DNA of 64,000 nucleotides from Chryseobacterium sp. MYb264. GTDB lineage: Bacteria > Bacteroidota > Bacteroidia > Flavobacteriales > Weeksellaceae. The translations under genes and the position numbers were made by a program. A model generated the notes under the pieces. That model saw only the letters and a program-made list of their open reading frames with translations, was not told where the DNA came from and did no database searches. Position 1 is the first letter of the stretch; every line of letters begins with the position of its first letter. Of this stretch, positions 33,963 through 43,056 are shown piece by piece. The stretch spans positions 4,278,001-4,342,000 of the forward strand of contig NZ_CP142422.1 of the NCBI RefSeq assembly GCF_035974275.1. Reading direction: 5' to 3'.

Positions 33963-35048
33963 TCAATTATTACACTTGACCAATTTAACAGTCTGTGGAC
34001 TATCCGTCCTATTAAATTGAGAAATAACATTTATTCTTTTTTTGCTTTTAGTATCATAAATGCCATACCATATCAGATCAATTCCTCCTTTGTTTTTTAC
34101 AATTTTACCTATACTTTCATTTTTTGAAATGTTAGTTTCATCTATTTCATTTTCAGATGCAAGTGGAGGTGACATGTCTTGAGCTGAATATTTTATATAG
34201 TAGGTGTCCGCTTCCTTACCTTTTTCTAAGTTGAATTCTATAAAAATTGCTGGAGGTGCTACAGCTATAATTCCATCTAAGTTTTTTTTATTTTGAAAAA
34301 TTTCTAAACCGCTATTTGGTGTTGCACAATCAATTTGCCAAGAGCCTATTATAGAATTATCGGTATTTTCACCAGCAATAAGAGCAATATCTTTTTTCTT
34401 AATATCAGAACTGATTAATGAGGGGTTAAAATCTCGGTCAGTAAACAAATATTCTTTATTATTTTTATCTAAATAGCTAATGTTCAAATTTTTATTTTTT
34501 TTATTGGCTTGATAAATATGTGTTTTGTTAGCAAAATTTGATAGATTGGTAGGCAGCTCAATGTCTTTAACAAATTGTAGTTTTTCTGAATTAAATTGAT
34601 ATACAAAATACGAAGTATACTCTTCTGTAAAACTTGGTAAAAGTAAGATGCCTTCAGCGTCTGAGCTATTATAAAGTACATGAATATCCTTTTCAGCAAA
34701 TTCATAGGAACTGTCGTAGAAAAAATTGATATTAAGTGGTTGCCAATCGCTGACAGTTTTATTTTTTAAACTATACTGAATATAAGCCCGTTCTTCTATA
34801 TACTTAATTTTAAATTCAAAATCTTGAAATTTTATATTAAGACTTTTTACAGGCTCTTCGCTATAATTACTTGTTATATCTAATGTTTTTATTTCATTAT
34901 AGATCGTTTTATTATCCTTTAAATAAGTTGATTGTATATTTTCATTTGAAGTTTTTTTACAAGAATAAAAAATATTTAGAACGAATAGTACTAAAATCAA
35001 TTTAAAAGAGAGGTTAATTTTTTCCATTAAATTCATTAATTTTTCCAT
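33963..35048 (-). CDS. Lipoprotein next to the peptidoglycan-hydrolase effector, candidate immunity protein
   Basis: The protein of about 355 residues is a lipoprotein; from the third Met (35027) the signal is KINLSFKLILVLFVLNIFYSC with the acylated cysteine about 23 residues in. It overlaps the 3' end of the effector gene, whichever of the three Mets is used. The mature part is beta-rich without a family I know (GILLLPSFTEEYTSYFVYQF, IIGSWQIDCATPNSG). For a toxin that attacks peptidoglycan in the periplasm, an immunity factor should be periplasmic, and a lipoprotein encoded in overlap fits. Immunity function is inferred from position only. Confidence 0.55.
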   Translation of the reverse strand: MEKLMNLMEKINLSFKLILVLFVLNIFYSCKKTSNENIQSTYLKDNKTIYNEIKTLDITSNYSEEPVKSLNIKFQDFEFKIKYIEERAYIQYSLKNKTVSDWQPLNINFFYDSSYEFAEKDIHVLYNSSDAEGILLLPSFTEEYTSYFVYQFNSEKLQFVKDIELPTNLSNFANKTHIYQANKKNKNLNISYLDKNNKEYLFTDRDFNPSLISSDIKKKDIALIAGENTDNSIIGSWQIDCATPNSGLEIFQNKKNLDGIIAVAPPAIFIEFNLEKGKEADTYYIKYSAQDMSPPLASENEIDETNISKNESIGKIVKNKGGIDLIWYGIYDTKSKKRINVISQFNRTDSPQTVKLVKCNN

Positions 35049-37647
35049 TTTTAGCTGTTTTTATTTGGATATTGATTTCTTCTGAACTTTGATCATCAAA
35101 CGATTTATAATTTATATAGTAACCAGGATTACATCTTCTTTTTTGTGAATCTCTAATTTCAAAATGCACATGTGGTGCACATGTTCCACCGCTTTGAACA
35201 CCCGACGTCCCACTTAGAGCTACTGGCTTAGATATATCTTCAATTATATCTCCTTTTTTTACAAGTACTTTCCTTAGATGTCCATAAAATAGATAAATAT
35301 CACCATCTTCATTATACCCAGAGTCTTGTTTACTTTCTTTTTGAGGATATTTTAATTCATAATTACGTTTATGTTCTAAAAAAGTTTTTTTATCAAGTAT
35401 TTTTAAAGTTAGGGATATTCCGTAACCTGCTGTTGCTGGATATATAATATTAGTAACTTCAGCTTTAACACATGCATATACTGATGAGCCTGGTATTGCA
35501 AATAAATCTAATCCTTTATGTGGTCTTGTACCATTTCTAGCGTTAAGACCAAATAATCCCCAGTGTTTTCCCGCATAGTTTACAATACCGTTTGTTTGGC
35601 TTTGGGTGAAGATAGTACATATTGGATTGTTTACAGGATCATGCCATTTTCCATTACTAACTTCATCTATTTTGGGTTTAATAGGTTCTTCATCACAGCA
35701 ATAATATTCAAACTCTTTTAAAAAACCTTTTTTTAAATGTAAATCACTTTTACCATCAAGTTCCTCTTTTAAAAATTTTTCATAGTTTAATTTACAAGCT
35801 TGTTTTGTTTCGCTGGGTTGTCCGTAAGGAGCGTCTGGTAGGCTTGCCCAACACAAACTGGATATTAATAATGCTTTATCCCAATTATCATCAATTATTA
35901 GTTTTATAATATCTCCATAAGCATCATTGAATTTTTGACGACTCGGTATTGGTTTTCCGTTTTTATCATGAAAAAATTTATTAGATCTTTTTTGTACATA
36001 ATTATGTTTTAGTATAATTATACATAATTTATCCTGCGATTCTTGATTAAAGCTAGTAATACTATATTTTTTGATGTAATTTAATTTTTCAGAGTAATGC
36101 CATTTTTTATTTTGATCCATATAATATCCTTGAAATCCTTTATATGTATCTTCCATAATTTGATATGCTCCTGCTGCTGTTGATGAATATCCGTTAGCAA
36201 CTATAGTTATTTTAGGGTGGGAGCTCATATCTTTATTATAAGGAGGCTTAGTAAAATTTTTCTTACTAAATAATCTGGTATAACCCACTTCTCCAGATGC
36301 TCCTTCTCCGACTCGCAACATTCTTATAAATGCTCTCACTTTAGCTTCACATTCACAAACTTTATTATCTTCTTGTTTTTTCTGCTCTTGCTTTTTCACC
36401 CCAACCGTACTCGGTTTGGTTTCTATTTTTGTTCTTAGGGCATCATCTCTTAAATTTAAAACAGAAGAATTAACGGTTTCCGATGTATATCTAATTTCTA
36501 TATAATACTGCTGATCAAATAGATCGCCACCTGCTTCATACATCTTCTCATCAATCTTAATTTGATGAAGCGAAACATCACTACTTATGGTTACATATTT
36601 TTCGTATACGGGATCATCAAAAGCGGCATCATCTTCAAAAAGCGTAAGTTTTATCGTTTTTCCTTTCATGCCCTGAGATCGGATTTTTGCATAAAAGGGA
36701 ACATTTAATTGTAAATCTTTGAGCGGTTGCTGACCAAGCGTCACAAAATGGGCACTCAGAATTTTCCCTTTCGGATCAGCAGCTTTTGTTTTTGCTCTTT
36801 CTGTTACGGGTGTTTTGAAGGCATCTTTTTTAGGCTTTTCAGGAGCCGGAACAGGTCGCTTATGAGGTTCTTTAGGTTTGGGAGGAAATTTTTCCGGATA
36901 CTTTTGTTCGATAGCTCGTTGAATAGGATTATCGTAATTGGGGTTTAGGATATTCACATTCTTACTTTCACCAACCATTTTTCCGTAATAATCTACTGTA
37001 ACATAGTATTCATGATTTTTCCCTTCATTTTTATCACCTTTTGCCACCTGCATATCTGCAATTCTTGCCGCCTGAGTATACAGAGGAAGATTAAATGCGA
37101 CTTCGGCCTCACCGTCTTTTACCGTTTGACGAAGAGGAATCATGTTAATTTTATTAATTTCATTGATCTTATCGTGCCCGCTTCCCGCCGCATCATCTTC
37201 CCAAAGAGTGAAAAATACAGTTTCACCTTCCATTTCATTGCAATAGGCTCTTGCAATGATGGTGTCCATATAATTTAAGGATTTTGTAATCTTCTGATAG
37301 TTTCTGTCCAAAAGGTCAATTTTGGTTACTTTAGGTTTTCCTGCTCTTTTTGTCTTAACCTGAAGTTCACCATAATCGTTCCCTCTTGTGACCACTATTT
37401 TAATCCCTTCTCTAACCAGACTTTTTTGGTTAAAATTATACGTGACCGTATCACCTGTCTTTGTATTCTGTCCTGTTTTGCGCCATCTGCTTTTTTCCAG
37501 CACATAAATTTCCCAATGAACCGGTGTAATTGAGATAGGGGAGGTTGGGTGAGAAATGGTATTACCAAAATCAACCGGAGAAATACTGTAGATGATCTCT
37601 TTTCCTATTTCTGGATTTGTTTCCCCTGATATTTTTAAATCTGCCAT
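35014..37647 (-). CDS. Secreted-effector-like protein: Ig-like repeats, lambda-R-type muramidase domain, M23 peptidase
   Basis: The 877-residue protein has no signal peptide. Residues 1-400 are repeated Ig-like units with the recurrent words TLWEDDAAG and TLFEDDAAF. Residues about 430-640 resemble GH104/lambda R-type endolysins: MLRVGEG (Glu448) and NGYSSTAAGAYQIM (486-498). Residues 660-850 are a LytM/M23 zinc peptidase with HKGLD (His710, Asp714), FYGH (His790) and PHVHFE (His826, His828), so the zinc site is complete. It would cut both glycan and peptide bonds of peptidoglycan. Lack of a signal peptide, plus the LysM and DUF4280 partners just upstream, suggests delivery by a contractile injection or type VI system. 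Confidence 0.8.
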   Translation of the reverse strand: MADLKISGETNPEIGKEIIYSISPVDFGNTISHPTSPISITPVHWEIYVLEKSRWRKTGQNTKTGDTVTYNFNQKSLVREGIKIVVTRGNDYGELQVKTKRAGKPKVTKIDLLDRNYQKITKSLNYMDTIIARAYCNEMEGETVFFTLWEDDAAGSGHDKINEINKINMIPLRQTVKDGEAEVAFNLPLYTQAARIADMQVAKGDKNEGKNHEYYVTVDYYGKMVGESKNVNILNPNYDNPIQRAIEQKYPEKFPPKPKEPHKRPVPAPEKPKKDAFKTPVTERAKTKAADPKGKILSAHFVTLGQQPLKDLQLNVPFYAKIRSQGMKGKTIKLTLFEDDAAFDDPVYEKYVTISSDVSLHQIKIDEKMYEAGGDLFDQQYYIEIRYTSETVNSSVLNLRDDALRTKIETKPSTVGVKKQEQKKQEDNKVCECEAKVRAFIRMLRVGEGASGEVGYTRLFSKKNFTKPPYNKDMSSHPKITIVANGYSSTAAGAYQIMEDTYKGFQGYYMDQNKKWHYSEKLNYIKKYSITSFNQESQDKLCIIILKHNYVQKRSNKFFHDKNGKPIPSRQKFNDAYGDIIKLIIDDNWDKALLISSLCWASLPDAPYGQPSETKQACKLNYEKFLKEELDGKSDLHLKKGFLKEFEYYCCDEEPIKPKIDEVSNGKWHDPVNNPICTIFTQSQTNGIVNYAGKHWGLFGLNARNGTRPHKGLDLFAIPGSSVYACVKAEVTNIIYPATAGYGISLTLKILDKKTFLEHKRNYELKYPQKESKQDSGYNEDGDIYLFYGHLRKVLVKKGDIIEDISKPVALSGTSGVQSGGTCAPHVHFEIRDSQKRRCNPGYYINYKSFDDQSSEEINIQIKTAKNGKINEFNGKN

Positions 37648-37662
37648 TGTACCTGTCGTATT

Positions 37663-38373
37663 TTATGAATAAAAATTGTCGCCATCCAACTGCTCATTAA
37701 ACCTTCTCAAATCCACCATCGGATTGATATACTGATGTACTTTTGCATCCGCATTTTTAAAATTTTGCTTGCTGAGCTCCTCCCGTTGTCCGTGATCTTT
37801 AATTTTTATTTTTCCGCCAATGGAGCACTGGAGCTCGGAAATTTCTGTTAATAAAGCATTTCCTAATACTTTTACATCCGTATATACTTTCTGCCATTTT
37901 CCGGCAGGCGCAAAAGTACAGGGCTGATTATTTTTTAATGAACAGTTCCCAAAAGGAGCTGCTGGGGGATTAAACTGGAGATCATTTTCAGTGACGGCTA
38001 AGTAATCAGGAGCGTGACCTTCATTATTCAAATAATGTTTTTGATGACTGCTCACTTTAAATTGTGGAAACTGAGTTCCCTTATCACATATCGCTTTTCC
38101 TTTTTGGATCACGAAAAGTTTACCGTCATGTTCGCCTGCTTCTTTCTCCTTGGTTTCTTTTTTTTCCTGTTTTTCCTTTTCTTGCTGGTCGTTTTCAGGT
38201 TCCTTTTCAGGTTCGGGTTCAGAACTTTCAGTATCGATAGAGTTTTCCTGCTCCAGTTTCTTCTTCTTTTCCAATTCTTCCATTCTGCGAGCATAATTCT
38301 CACTGATTTCTTTGGCTTCGTGTTCTTCCGGAACGGTAAGGATCATGCCTTTTTGTACTTTGTATGTTTTCAT
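37663..38373 (-). CDS. DUF4280 (PAAR-like) protein
   Basis: DUF4280 proteins resemble PAAR spike-tip proteins and accompany contractile injection systems and toxin cassettes. The 236-residue protein has a very charged N-terminal part (residues 25-85, rich in Glu and Lys) that probably forms a coiled coil or linker, then the family core: VIQKGKAICDKG, FNPPAAPFGNCSLKNNQPCTFAP, and NALLTEISELQCSIGGKIKIKDHGQ. Cysteine pairs are conserved-looking. It ends 15 bases before the effector start, so the spike-like protein and cargo are co-expressed. The function as spike tip for the effector is inferred from the family. Confidence 0.75.
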   Translation of the reverse strand: MKTYKVQKGMILTVPEEHEAKEISENYARRMEELEKKKKLEQENSIDTESSEPEPEKEPENDQQEKEKQEKKETKEKEAGEHDGKLFVIQKGKAICDKGTQFPQFKVSSHQKHYLNNEGHAPDYLAVTENDLQFNPPAAPFGNCSLKNNQPCTFAPAGKWQKVYTDVKVLGNALLTEISELQCSIGGKIKIKDHGQREELSKQNFKNADAKVHQYINPMVDLRRFNEQLDGDNFYS

Positions 38374-38384
38374 CTATTATTTTT

Positions 38385-38447
38385 TTGTGTCGTTGGTCGT
38401 TGGTTTCTTGCTGTTAGTTGTTAGTTCTTGGTTGCTGGATGCTGGTT
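38385..38447. repeat. Intergenic word-repeat (GTTGGTCGTTGGTT / GTTAGTTGTTAGTT type)
   Basis: Short imperfect repeats of TTGGT and GTTAG fill the gap between the DUF4280 and LysM genes, the same style as islands at 8.9, 47.5, 52.5, 53.1 and 54.4 kb. Confidence 0.4.
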
Positions 38448-38490
38448 TAATTTGTTGAAATCAAGCCTTTCAGCGATTAACTATAATATA

Positions 38491-39546
38491 TTATTCCCGC
38501 TGAATTTTAATTTTGGTGGTTTTCTTTACACCAAAGAAGTAAGAATCAATAGCGATATCTGCCCTCTGGAGTGTTTTATAATTTTTGTCCAAATAATAAG
38601 TCGCATTGAGCTGAGATTCCAGGAATTCACTTTCATCATGTTCATCATGGCTGTAGTTCAAATGATTAATAAGTTCCTGTTGACTTCGCGGATCGATGCA
38701 TTGTCCATTTTGGCGGATCTCTATTTCCTCAGAAGAAGTGATGAGGTATTCATTTTTGTATAAATTGCGGTAGATCGAAAACATTTCCCCGGTTTCTGCT
38801 TTGCCTTCCCTGAATATTTTATAATAAGGTGCCAGCATAAACTGTAAAGTGAGATCATACCGATACGTTGCGGTAAGTTCGTCCTCATCTTCTATGGTCT
38901 CATTTACTTCATTAATATATGTCAGAGAATAGAGATCATCATATTTTTTGAGTAAATCGTGGCGGATCTCTTTCCAGTCACGACGGATTTCCCGATAATT
39001 GGATATGCCTGTAATTTTTCCGTTGCAGTCAATTGTGAGCTCGGCAGGAGAAAGACAAGAAGAACATTTTAATGCTAATTTGTATAATTTGCTGTTCGGT
39101 TTTTCTCCGTTTAGGGTAAGTATTTTTTTGTAATATCTGAAGTGATACTGCTCGTCAGTTTTAGAAAGATAAATCAGATAGTTTTTATAAGTCGTTTCGG
39201 CAGTTAGCACGTCATTGGAAAAATCTTCAATAATAATATGGTATAAACATCCACCACGCGAAAAGTCCGGATACAAAGTATTGTTTTCAAGCAAATGCCG
39301 AATATGGACCTGCCTTTCTTCTCTTTTTTGATTTCGCATTGCGATGATATTTTCTACATCATCTTTACCGGGAATAAAAATTTCCTGTCTATGTCTTAAA
39401 GTATGTCCTAAATCACGGGAGTCTTTTGATGCGTGCTTATAATGAAAATATTTCAGCATTTCAATATCAGGAATGTCATAAAGGGCGGCAATATCTTCCA
39501 GCGTTTCCCCTTTTGTAACCGTATGGGTCTTCAAAAAGAAACTCAT
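38491..39546 (-). CDS. LysM-domain protein of the effector cassette
   Basis: The 351-residue protein opens with a LysM domain (HTVTKGETLEDIAALYDI, IFIPG) without a signal peptide, so it is likely not a cell-wall enzyme but an adaptor, as LysM modules are in contractile injection systems. The rest, including RDWKEIRHDLLKKYDDLYSLTY and LTLQFMLAPYYKIF, is of a kind I do not recognise. It is the first gene of the LysM-DUF4280-effector-lipoprotein series, with 117 bases of repeat-rich spacer before the next gene. A linker role between spike and cargo is inferred. Confidence 0.7.
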   Translation of the reverse strand: MSFFLKTHTVTKGETLEDIAALYDIPDIEMLKYFHYKHASKDSRDLGHTLRHRQEIFIPGKDDVENIIAMRNQKREERQVHIRHLLENNTLYPDFSRGGCLYHIIIEDFSNDVLTAETTYKNYLIYLSKTDEQYHFRYYKKILTLNGEKPNSKLYKLALKCSSCLSPAELTIDCNGKITGISNYREIRRDWKEIRHDLLKKYDDLYSLTYINEVNETIEDEDELTATYRYDLTLQFMLAPYYKIFREGKAETGEMFSIYRNLYKNEYLITSSEEIEIRQNGQCIDPRSQQELINHLNYSHDEHDESEFLESQLNATYYLDKNYKTLQRADIAIDSYFFGVKKTTKIKIQRE

Positions 39547-40108
39547 AATGTCTCAAGTCTATCGTGAAACATTATTTCTATGTAGGAAAATGCCCGGTGG
39601 AAAGGGCAGAAAACAGAATCATTCTGAAAATCAGCTTTTTTCATTATCGTGTGTTTTATATTTCAAATGTAAAAAATAAAAATCAGATAATGAGTATTTT
39701 GGAATAAAAAGTTCAGGTAGGAATTATTTTATGAAAAAAGAAAAGGAAAAAGGTAAAGGTTAAAAGAGCCAAGTGGATCGCACTAAGATGAGGTTTCCAA
39801 GTATGGGTTTTGGTTTGCTTTCAAAGATAAACTTAAAATATATAAGGTATTATTCTACAAGAGAAAATAAAATTTGTTTCCCTGTCCTAAAAGGTACAAG
39901 CTTCATTTTCTTACTTATTTTGTTTATAAGATCAACTACTGGAATCTTCAAAAGGAAAGGACAAATTCTGTGTAAAATATATTCAAATGACACTCTTTAG
40001 AGATTGGGAAATCATTTACTCTATAAAGAGATTGAAATGGTATAAAAACCATCGAAGGCAAAGAATATAATATCAAAATATAACTCAACCCTAAGTTTTC
40101 AACCAACA
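39547..40108. other. 560-base gap between the cassette and the nuo operon
   Basis: Nothing convincing was found on either strand. A 75-codon frame at 39773-40000 lacks a good start, motif or partner and is probably chance. A -7-like box at 39664-39671 (minus strand) may serve the LysM gene. The stretch may be a decayed gene; some short frames on the minus strand end in stops. Confidence 0.35.
39664..39671 (-). promoter_or_regulatory. Candidate -7 box of the LysM-effector operon
   Basis: On the minus strand TACATTTG matches TAnnTTTG, 118 bases before the LysM gene start. The leader would be long. Confidence 0.3.
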
Positions 40109-40137
40109 AAAAAGCACAACATGAATGCTGTGCTTTT
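40107..40137 (-). terminator. Intrinsic terminator of the nuo operon
   Basis: Stem AAAAGCACA (40110-40118) with TGTGCTTTT (40129-40137), extended inside by CAT/ATG past an A-C mismatch. The A-run at 40107-40113 reads as a T-run for transcripts on the minus strand, after the nuoN stop at 40161. Confidence 0.75.
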
Positions 40138-40160
40138 GATTTTTATCTTAAAGATTGATT

Positions 40161-41546
40161 TTACAATCCGAAAACTCCCGCGAATAAATCAGGAGCAACT
40201 CCTAAAACAATTACTGATGCGATGATGCAAACAGCAACGATATTATAAGTCAACGTTACTTTTTCTGAAGATTTGAATGTGCTTTCTTTGAAGAAGAACA
40301 TAGAAATGATCAGTCTTAAATAGTAAGCAATAGAAAGGGCAGAACCCAAAACTGCTACGATTACTAAGAATACTCCATGATTAGAATTCATTGCCTGAGA
40401 GAATAAAGCAAATTTCCCCATGAAACCAGCCGTTAACGGAATTCCAGCCATTGAAAGCATTGAAATTGCCGCTACTGTTGCTAATAAAGGTTCTGTTTTT
40501 GCCAATCCTTTGAAAGCTCCGAAAGAAGTTTCTCTTTTTAGTTTTTCAACATAGATCAGACACATGAAAACACCTACTGTTGATAAAGCGTACGCAAATA
40601 AATAGAACGCCAGATTGTAAGTAGAAAGGCTTGTCATTCCGAAGAATACCAACCCAATGTATCCCGCGTGAGAAACTGAAGAATAAGCCAACATTCTTTT
40701 TGCATTCGTCTGAGCAAGACCCATAACGTTTGCCAAAAGCAATGTGATAATTAAAAATACTCCGAAAACATTGATCCATTCTTCTGTAACACCTCCGAAT
40801 CCGATGGTCATTAATCTGAATAGAGCGAAAAATCCTGAGATCTTCACTACACTTGCCATGAAAGCCGTAATCAATGAAGGGGCTCCGAAATACACATCAG
40901 GGCTCCACATGTGGAAAGGCGCTAATGCTACTTTGAATGCCAATGCACAAAGAATTAATAAAACTCCTAAGATGAACATGACATTGTGAGGATTTGATAC
41001 TCCGAAATCCTGGATTTTATATAAATCAAAACTTCCTACACTTCCGTAGATAAACGCGATACCGAACAGTAAGAAACCTGTTGCGAAGGCACCCATCAGG
41101 AAATATTTTATGGAAGCTTCGTTTGATCTTAAATCAGTTTTATTAGCTCCCGCCATTACATATAAAGGAATAGAAAGAATCTCAACTCCTAAGAATAGCG
41201 TTACCATGTTTTGGTATCCGAAAAGGATAATTCCGCCACACAATGCGAAAAGCATCAATGCATATAATTCTGACTGGTGACTTCTGTGGTTGCTGAAAGC
41301 AAAACCTCCCAGAAAGAATAACAATAATGTGGTTACGATTGATATTTTTGTGAATAACGCGGTATTTGCGGTATAGTCGTACATGTGTTTGTACTGTCCG
41401 AAGAAAGCACATTCCGGCATGAAACTTACCCATAATGCGATGATTAATCCCAAAATCCCAATGTATCTTGCGAATTTCCCTTGTTCAAAAACTCCTGAAA
41501 ATAACGCAACAACTGCCGTTAGGAAAACAATAATTAAAACACTCAT
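40161..41546 (-). CDS. nuoN: NADH-quinone oxidoreductase subunit N
   Basis: NuoN is one of the three Mrp-antiporter-like proton-pumping subunits of complex I. The 461-residue protein is almost entirely membrane helices; the antiporter signature is visible as KVALAPFHMWSPDVYFGAP (helix-7 lysine and discontinuous helix) and LMGAFATGFLLFGIAFIYG. It is the last gene of the nuo operon, following nuoM with 16 bases between, and a terminator follows. Confidence 0.95.
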   Translation of the reverse strand: MSVLIIVFLTAVVALFSGVFEQGKFARYIGILGLIIALWVSFMPECAFFGQYKHMYDYTANTALFTKISIVTTLLLFFLGGFAFSNHRSHQSELYALMLFALCGGIILFGYQNMVTLFLGVEILSIPLYVMAGANKTDLRSNEASIKYFLMGAFATGFLLFGIAFIYGSVGSFDLYKIQDFGVSNPHNVMFILGVLLILCALAFKVALAPFHMWSPDVYFGAPSLITAFMASVVKISGFFALFRLMTIGFGGVTEEWINVFGVFLIITLLLANVMGLAQTNAKRMLAYSSVSHAGYIGLVFFGMTSLSTYNLAFYLFAYALSTVGVFMCLIYVEKLKRETSFGAFKGLAKTEPLLATVAAISMLSMAGIPLTAGFMGKFALFSQAMNSNHGVFLVIVAVLGSALSIAYYLRLIISMFFFKESTFKSSEKVTLTYNIVAVCIIASVIVLGVAPDLFAGVFGL

Positions 41547-41562
41547 TTCTTAAAATATCAAA

Positions 41563-43056
41563 TTAGCTTACCATTGATTGGTAGATAAACTTCAACGAAC
41601 TATTCACCATTTCGATTATCGGTTGTGGGAAAATACCAAATACAATCACAAAAACCGCTAAACTTGCCAATACAGAGAATTCTACTGCAGATAAATCTTT
41701 TACTGTGCTTAGCACTGCATCATCACCTTGCCCGAACATTGCTTTTCCGTAGAATCTCAATAAGTATACAGCGCAAAGAATTACCGTAAGACCAGCAATT
41801 ACCGCTGCCAATCCGTTAAAATCATATACTGCTTTCAACAGGATAAATTCTCCGATGAATCCATTAGTCAATGGAACTCCCATTGAACCTAATAAAATGA
41901 TCAAGAACAACACGGCAAACTTAGGAGCAACTTTCGCCAAACCTCCCATTTGTCTGATGTCTCTTGATTTAAATCTCTTATATAAAATATCACAACAGTA
42001 GAATAGACCTGCCACGTTGATACCGTGAGCAAAAGTCTGTACCAAAGCTCCTTCAGCACCTTCGATGTTGAAAGTTCCTCTTAAAGTAATCACCGCTGAA
42101 GCGAAGATACCTGCCACCATTAATCCAACGTGAGAGAAAGAAGAATACGCAATGATTCTCTTCATATCTGTCTGGATGATCGCGATCAAAGCTCCATGAA
42201 CAATTCCTACAATAGCAAGGATAATTACAATCTGTCCTGAAATTCCTGCAATTGGAAGGGGAGTGATTGGTAATAAATAACGCATAACTCCGTACACCGC
42301 CATTTTAAGCATGATACCTGATAAAAGCATCGATCCTTGAGTAGGTGAATACGTATATGTATCCGGTTGCCAAGTATGGAAAGGGAATACTGGTAATTTC
42401 ACTGCAAAAGCAAAGAAGATAAACCAGAATACCACAGTCTGTTGTGTTTCGTTTAATTGAGCATTATATAAATCTGTCAGTGCAAAAGATGCAGAGTGGT
42501 TGTAAACATAAATCAACCCAGCTAACATGAATAATGACCCAATGAATGTATATACGAAGAATTTCGTAGTGAATTCCATTCTTTTATTTTCCTGACCCCA
42601 AAGTCCGGCGATGAACCAGATCGGAATCAAAGTTACTTCCCAGAAAATGTAGAATAACAATCCGTCAAGCGATGTGAAAACTCCTACAAGCCCGAACTGC
42701 ATTAGCAAGATCAAACCGTAGAATGTATTTCTGTAGCTTACATTTTCATTAAAAGAAGATAAAATAATGATTGGCGCTAAAATATTCGTCAACAATAAAA
42801 GAAGTAAACTCATCCCATCGATACCGAAGTGAAGAGAGCTCTTCATAAATTGTGACCAAGGGTAATTGATCTCGTGCTGCAATACGCTGTCTACTGTTGG
42901 CGTAAAATCAAAATCCGCCGTAATGTAGAAGGTAACCAGCATCTGTACCAATGCAATTCCCAGTGCCAAATATTTGCTGGATTTATCTTTCCATGCAAAA
43001 ACTAATCCCGAACCTACTAGAGGTAATAGTAATAATGTTAATAATAAACCAGACAT
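41563..43056 (-). CDS. nuoM: NADH-quinone oxidoreductase subunit M
   Basis: NuoM is a proton-pumping antiporter-like subunit. The 497-residue sequence carries the essential glutamate region LIPIWFIAGLWG and IFWEVTLIP, and the lysine region VKLPVFPFHTWQPDTYTYSP. Its start overlaps the nuoL stop by one base (TAATG), so the two are translated in coupling. Confidence 0.96.
   Translation of the reverse strand: MSGLLLTLLLLPLVGSGLVFAWKDKSSKYLALGIALVQMLVTFYITADFDFTPTVDSVLQHEINYPWSQFMKSSLHFGIDGMSLLLLLLTNILAPIIILSSFNENVSYRNTFYGLILLMQFGLVGVFTSLDGLLFYIFWEVTLIPIWFIAGLWGQENKRMEFTTKFFVYTFIGSLFMLAGLIYVYNHSASFALTDLYNAQLNETQQTVVFWFIFFAFAVKLPVFPFHTWQPDTYTYSPTQGSMLLSGIMLKMAVYGVMRYLLPITPLPIAGISGQIVIILAIVGIVHGALIAIIQTDMKRIIAYSSFSHVGLMVAGIFASAVITLRGTFNIEGAEGALVQTFAHGINVAGLFYCCDILYKRFKSRDIRQMGGLAKVAPKFAVLFLIILLGSMGVPLTNGFIGEFILLKAVYDFNGLAAVIAGLTVILCAVYLLRFYGKAMFGQGDDAVLSTVKDLSAVEFSVLASLAVFVIVFGIFPQPIIEMVNSSLKFIYQSMVS

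Noticed and set aside
39773..40000. 75-codon plus-strand frame between the cassette and nuoN
   Set aside because: It starts with GTG, has no domain, no partner and unusual residues, and sits in a gap with no other coding signal.
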